Shown here: in pieces, positions 4,642 through 6,342 of the stretch | How the letters are laid out: the number at the start of each line of letters is the position of its first letter | Numbering within the stretch: the first letter of the stretch is position 1 | DNA from: ZLKRG46 sp032117915 | GTDB taxonomy: Bacteria > Bacteroidota > Ignavibacteria > Kapaibacteriales > Kapaibacteriaceae | Direction: 5' to 3' | Assembly: GCA_032117915.1 (NCBI GenBank) | Contig: JAULYI010000105.1 | Span: forward strand, 1 to 6,342 | Length of the DNA: 6,342 bases | Notes under the pieces: generated by a model | Databases searched by the model: none | What the model was told of the DNA's origin: nothing | What the model saw: the letters and a program-made list of their open reading frames with translations, nothing else | Position numbers and translations under genes: made by a program

Positions 4642-6342
4642 CGCTGCGCCTGATCCCTGCCAACGACAACCAGTCGGCCGAAGACCTGCTGAACGGCCTG
4701 AATGAGCAGCAGGCCGAAGCTGTCCGCACCACCGAAGGGCCGGTGCTGATCATTGCCGGTGCCGGCAGCGGGAAGACCCGCGTGCTGACGTATCGCATTG
4801 CCTACATGCTGCGCCTTGGTGTTCATCCGTCGCACGTACTTGCGCTGACCTTTACCAACAAGGCTGCGCAGGAAATGCGGGAACGTATTTCGCATCTTGT
4901 CGGGAATGCACCGGCCGCACAGATATGGGCCGGTACCTTCCACAGCATCTTCGCCCGCATGCTACGCGTCCACGCCGAGAAGATCGGGTACAGCGCAAAC
5001 TTCACGATCTATGATGCCGATGACCAACTGGCGGCCATTAAAGCCGTCATGAACGCCCTTGGCGTGTCGCAGCAGGTACTGCCGCCCAACGCCGTACGCT
5101 CGCGCATCTCGAATGCCAAGAACGAGATGAAGAGCTGGCAGGAGTATACCCGCACCGCCAATACCATCGTCGATAAGCAGTCGGCACAGATCTACGAACA
5201 GTACGAAAAGCGGCTCACGCAGAGCAATGCGATGGACTTCGACGATCTGCTGCTGAATATGATCCGTCTGCTCGAACGTCATCCGGACGTGCTTGACAGC
5301 TATCATGAGCGGTTCAAGTATCTGATGGTTGACGAGTATCAGGACACCAACCGGGCTCAGTACCGCGTGGTAAACCTGCTGGCGCAGAAGTATCGCAACA
5401 TCTGCGTCGTAGGTGACGATGCCCAGAGTATCTACCGCTGGCGCGGTGCCGAGATCCGCAACATCCTGGACTTTGAGCGGGATTACCGCGAGGCCAAGAC
5501 CGTGCGTCTTGAGCAGAACTACCGCTCCACAAAGACCATCCTTGCCGCGGCAGACAGCGTGATCAAGAAAAATAGGTCGCAGCTGAAGAAGGAGCTGTGG
5601 ACGGACAACATCGAAGGCGAGAAGATCACCCTGCTGGCCTGCCGCGACGATCGCGAAGAAGCCGAGTCTGTGGCGCGTACGATACGGTCAAGAATCGAGT
5701 CACGCGGACTCCGTTTCTCTGACGTGGCCGTGCTGTACCGCACCAATGCGCAGTCGCAGGCGTTGGAAGACGCCTTGCGACGTATCAACATGCCGTATAA
5801 CATTGTGAGCGGCGTGAGTTTCTACAAGCGGAAGGAAGTCAAGGACGCGATTGCGTATCTGCGACTCCTGGTGAATCCGAGTGATACCGAGAGTATCCTT
5901 CGGGTGATCAACGAGCCGGCGCGCGGCATCGGTGCCACGTCGCTGCAGCACATGCAGGACCATGCCCGGGCAACCGACAGGCCGCTCATCGACGTGCTGC
6001 GGCATGCCGGCGAAGTGCCCTCGCTGCAGAAGCGCATGGTGACGGCCGTGCAGGACTTCGTGAAGATCATCGACGACCACCGGGCTCTGGCCGAAGAGCT
6101 GTCACCGGCATCGCTTGCGCAGGCCTACTTGGAATCGACCGGTCTGCTGCAGTTCTACAAGAATCAGAACACCGAGGAAGCCCTTGATCGATGGAACAAC
6201 ATCGATCGACTGCTGTCGCACATCATGGAACAGCAGGAGCTTGACGAAACGCTCACGCTAAGCCGCTACCTCGAACAGGTCTCGCTTGTCAGTGATCAGG
6301 ACGACCCGCAACTCGGATCGAATCGCGTGTCCATGATGACCA
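4638..6342 (+). CDS. pcrA: UvrD/PcrA-family ATP-dependent 3'-5' DNA helicase, 3'-truncated by window edge
   Basis: Superfamily 1A helicase that unwinds DNA 3' to 5' in excision repair and removes proteins from DNA. 568 codons are open to the window edge; full members have about 700-780 residues. Motifs in order: Q motif LNEQQAEAV (21-29), Walker A AGAGSGKT (40-47), Ia LTFTNKAAQEM (70-80), Ib WAGTFHS (97-103), Walker B VDEYQDTN (from 231), motif III GDDAQSIYRWRGA (259-271), motif IV EQNYRST (292-298), VLYRTN (365-370) and FYKRKEVKD. The window stops at RVSMMT, just where motif V (T-H-x-x-KGLEF) should begin. GDDAQ in place of GDxDQ is, to my knowledge, usual in Bacteroidota-type homologues. 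The ATG overlaps the zinc-ribbon stop. UvrD and PcrA cannot be separated without the C-terminus; Rep is less likely because of overall pattern. Confidence 0.95.
   Translation, partial: MTLRLIPANDNQSAEDLLNGLNEQQAEAVRTTEGPVLIIAGAGSGKTRVLTYRIAYMLRLGVHPSHVLALTFTNKAAQEMRERISHLVGNAPAAQIWAGTFHSIFARMLRVHAEKIGYSANFTIYDADDQLAAIKAVMNALGVSQQVLPPNAVRSRISNAKNEMKSWQEYTRTANTIVDKQSAQIYEQYEKRLTQSNAMDFDDLLLNMIRLLERHPDVLDSYHERFKYLMVDEYQDTNRAQYRVVNLLAQKYRNICVVGDDAQSIYRWRGAEIRNILDFERDYREAKTVRLEQNYRSTKTILAAADSVIKKNRSQLKKELWTDNIEGEKITLLACRDDREEAESVARTIRSRIESRGLRFSDVAVLYRTNAQSQALEDALRRINMPYNIVSGVSFYKRKEVKDAIAYLRLLVNPSDTESILRVINEPARGIGATSLQHMQDHARATDRPLIDVLRHAGEVPSLQKRMVTAVQDFVKIIDDHRALAEELSPASLAQAYLESTGLLQFYKNQNTEEALDRWNNIDRLLSHIMEQQELDETLTLSRYLEQVSLVSDQDDPQLGSNRVSMMT

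Overview
The window is a compact, housekeeping-type piece of a bacterial chromosome with fairly high GC and a 10-base run of N, so it comes from a draft or metagenomic assembly. Several traits suggest the Bacteroidota/Chlorobiota (FCB) side of the tree: most starts lack a clear Shine-Dalgarno sequence, the helicase has a GDDAQSIY motif III, and a DUF2520 Rossmann protein and an FmdB zinc ribbon sit beside housekeeping genes. The lineage is an inference of low confidence.

Layout. (1) Positions 1-1827, plus strand: the C-terminal part of cysS, then a COG5495-type Rossmann/DUF2520 protein, joined by an ATGA overlap. (2) Positions 1813-2103: a problem zone. The 3' end of rpe (minus strand) is present twice as a 67-bp perfect direct repeat. 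Between the copies lie a GC-rich palindromic repeat element and the N gap. The simplest reading is an unmerged contig overlap with a stray tail. The likely true arrangement is DUF2520 and rpe meeting tail to tail with a 15-bp overlap. (3) Positions 2037-3222, minus strand: an exported, probably outer-membrane protein followed by rpe, again joined by an ATGA overlap. (4) Positions 3223-3350: a short divergent intergenic region almost filled by eight 11-13 bp tandem repeats. (5) Positions 3351-6342, plus strand: trpS, an FmdB-family zinc ribbon and a UvrD/PcrA-type helicase that runs off the right edge, packed with a 19-bp gap and then an ATGA overlap.

Functionally, two aminoacyl-tRNA synthetases supply translation, Rpe belongs to the pentose phosphate pathway, and the helicase to DNA repair. 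The DUF2520 protein, zinc ribbon and exported protein have no firmly known role. I see no defence system, phage, integron or biosynthetic cluster. The features most worth a second look are non-coding: the 3258-3349 tandem array, which also encodes a chain of ATGA-linked mini-ORFs leading into the exported-protein gene, and the duplicated rpe end with its palindromic repeat.
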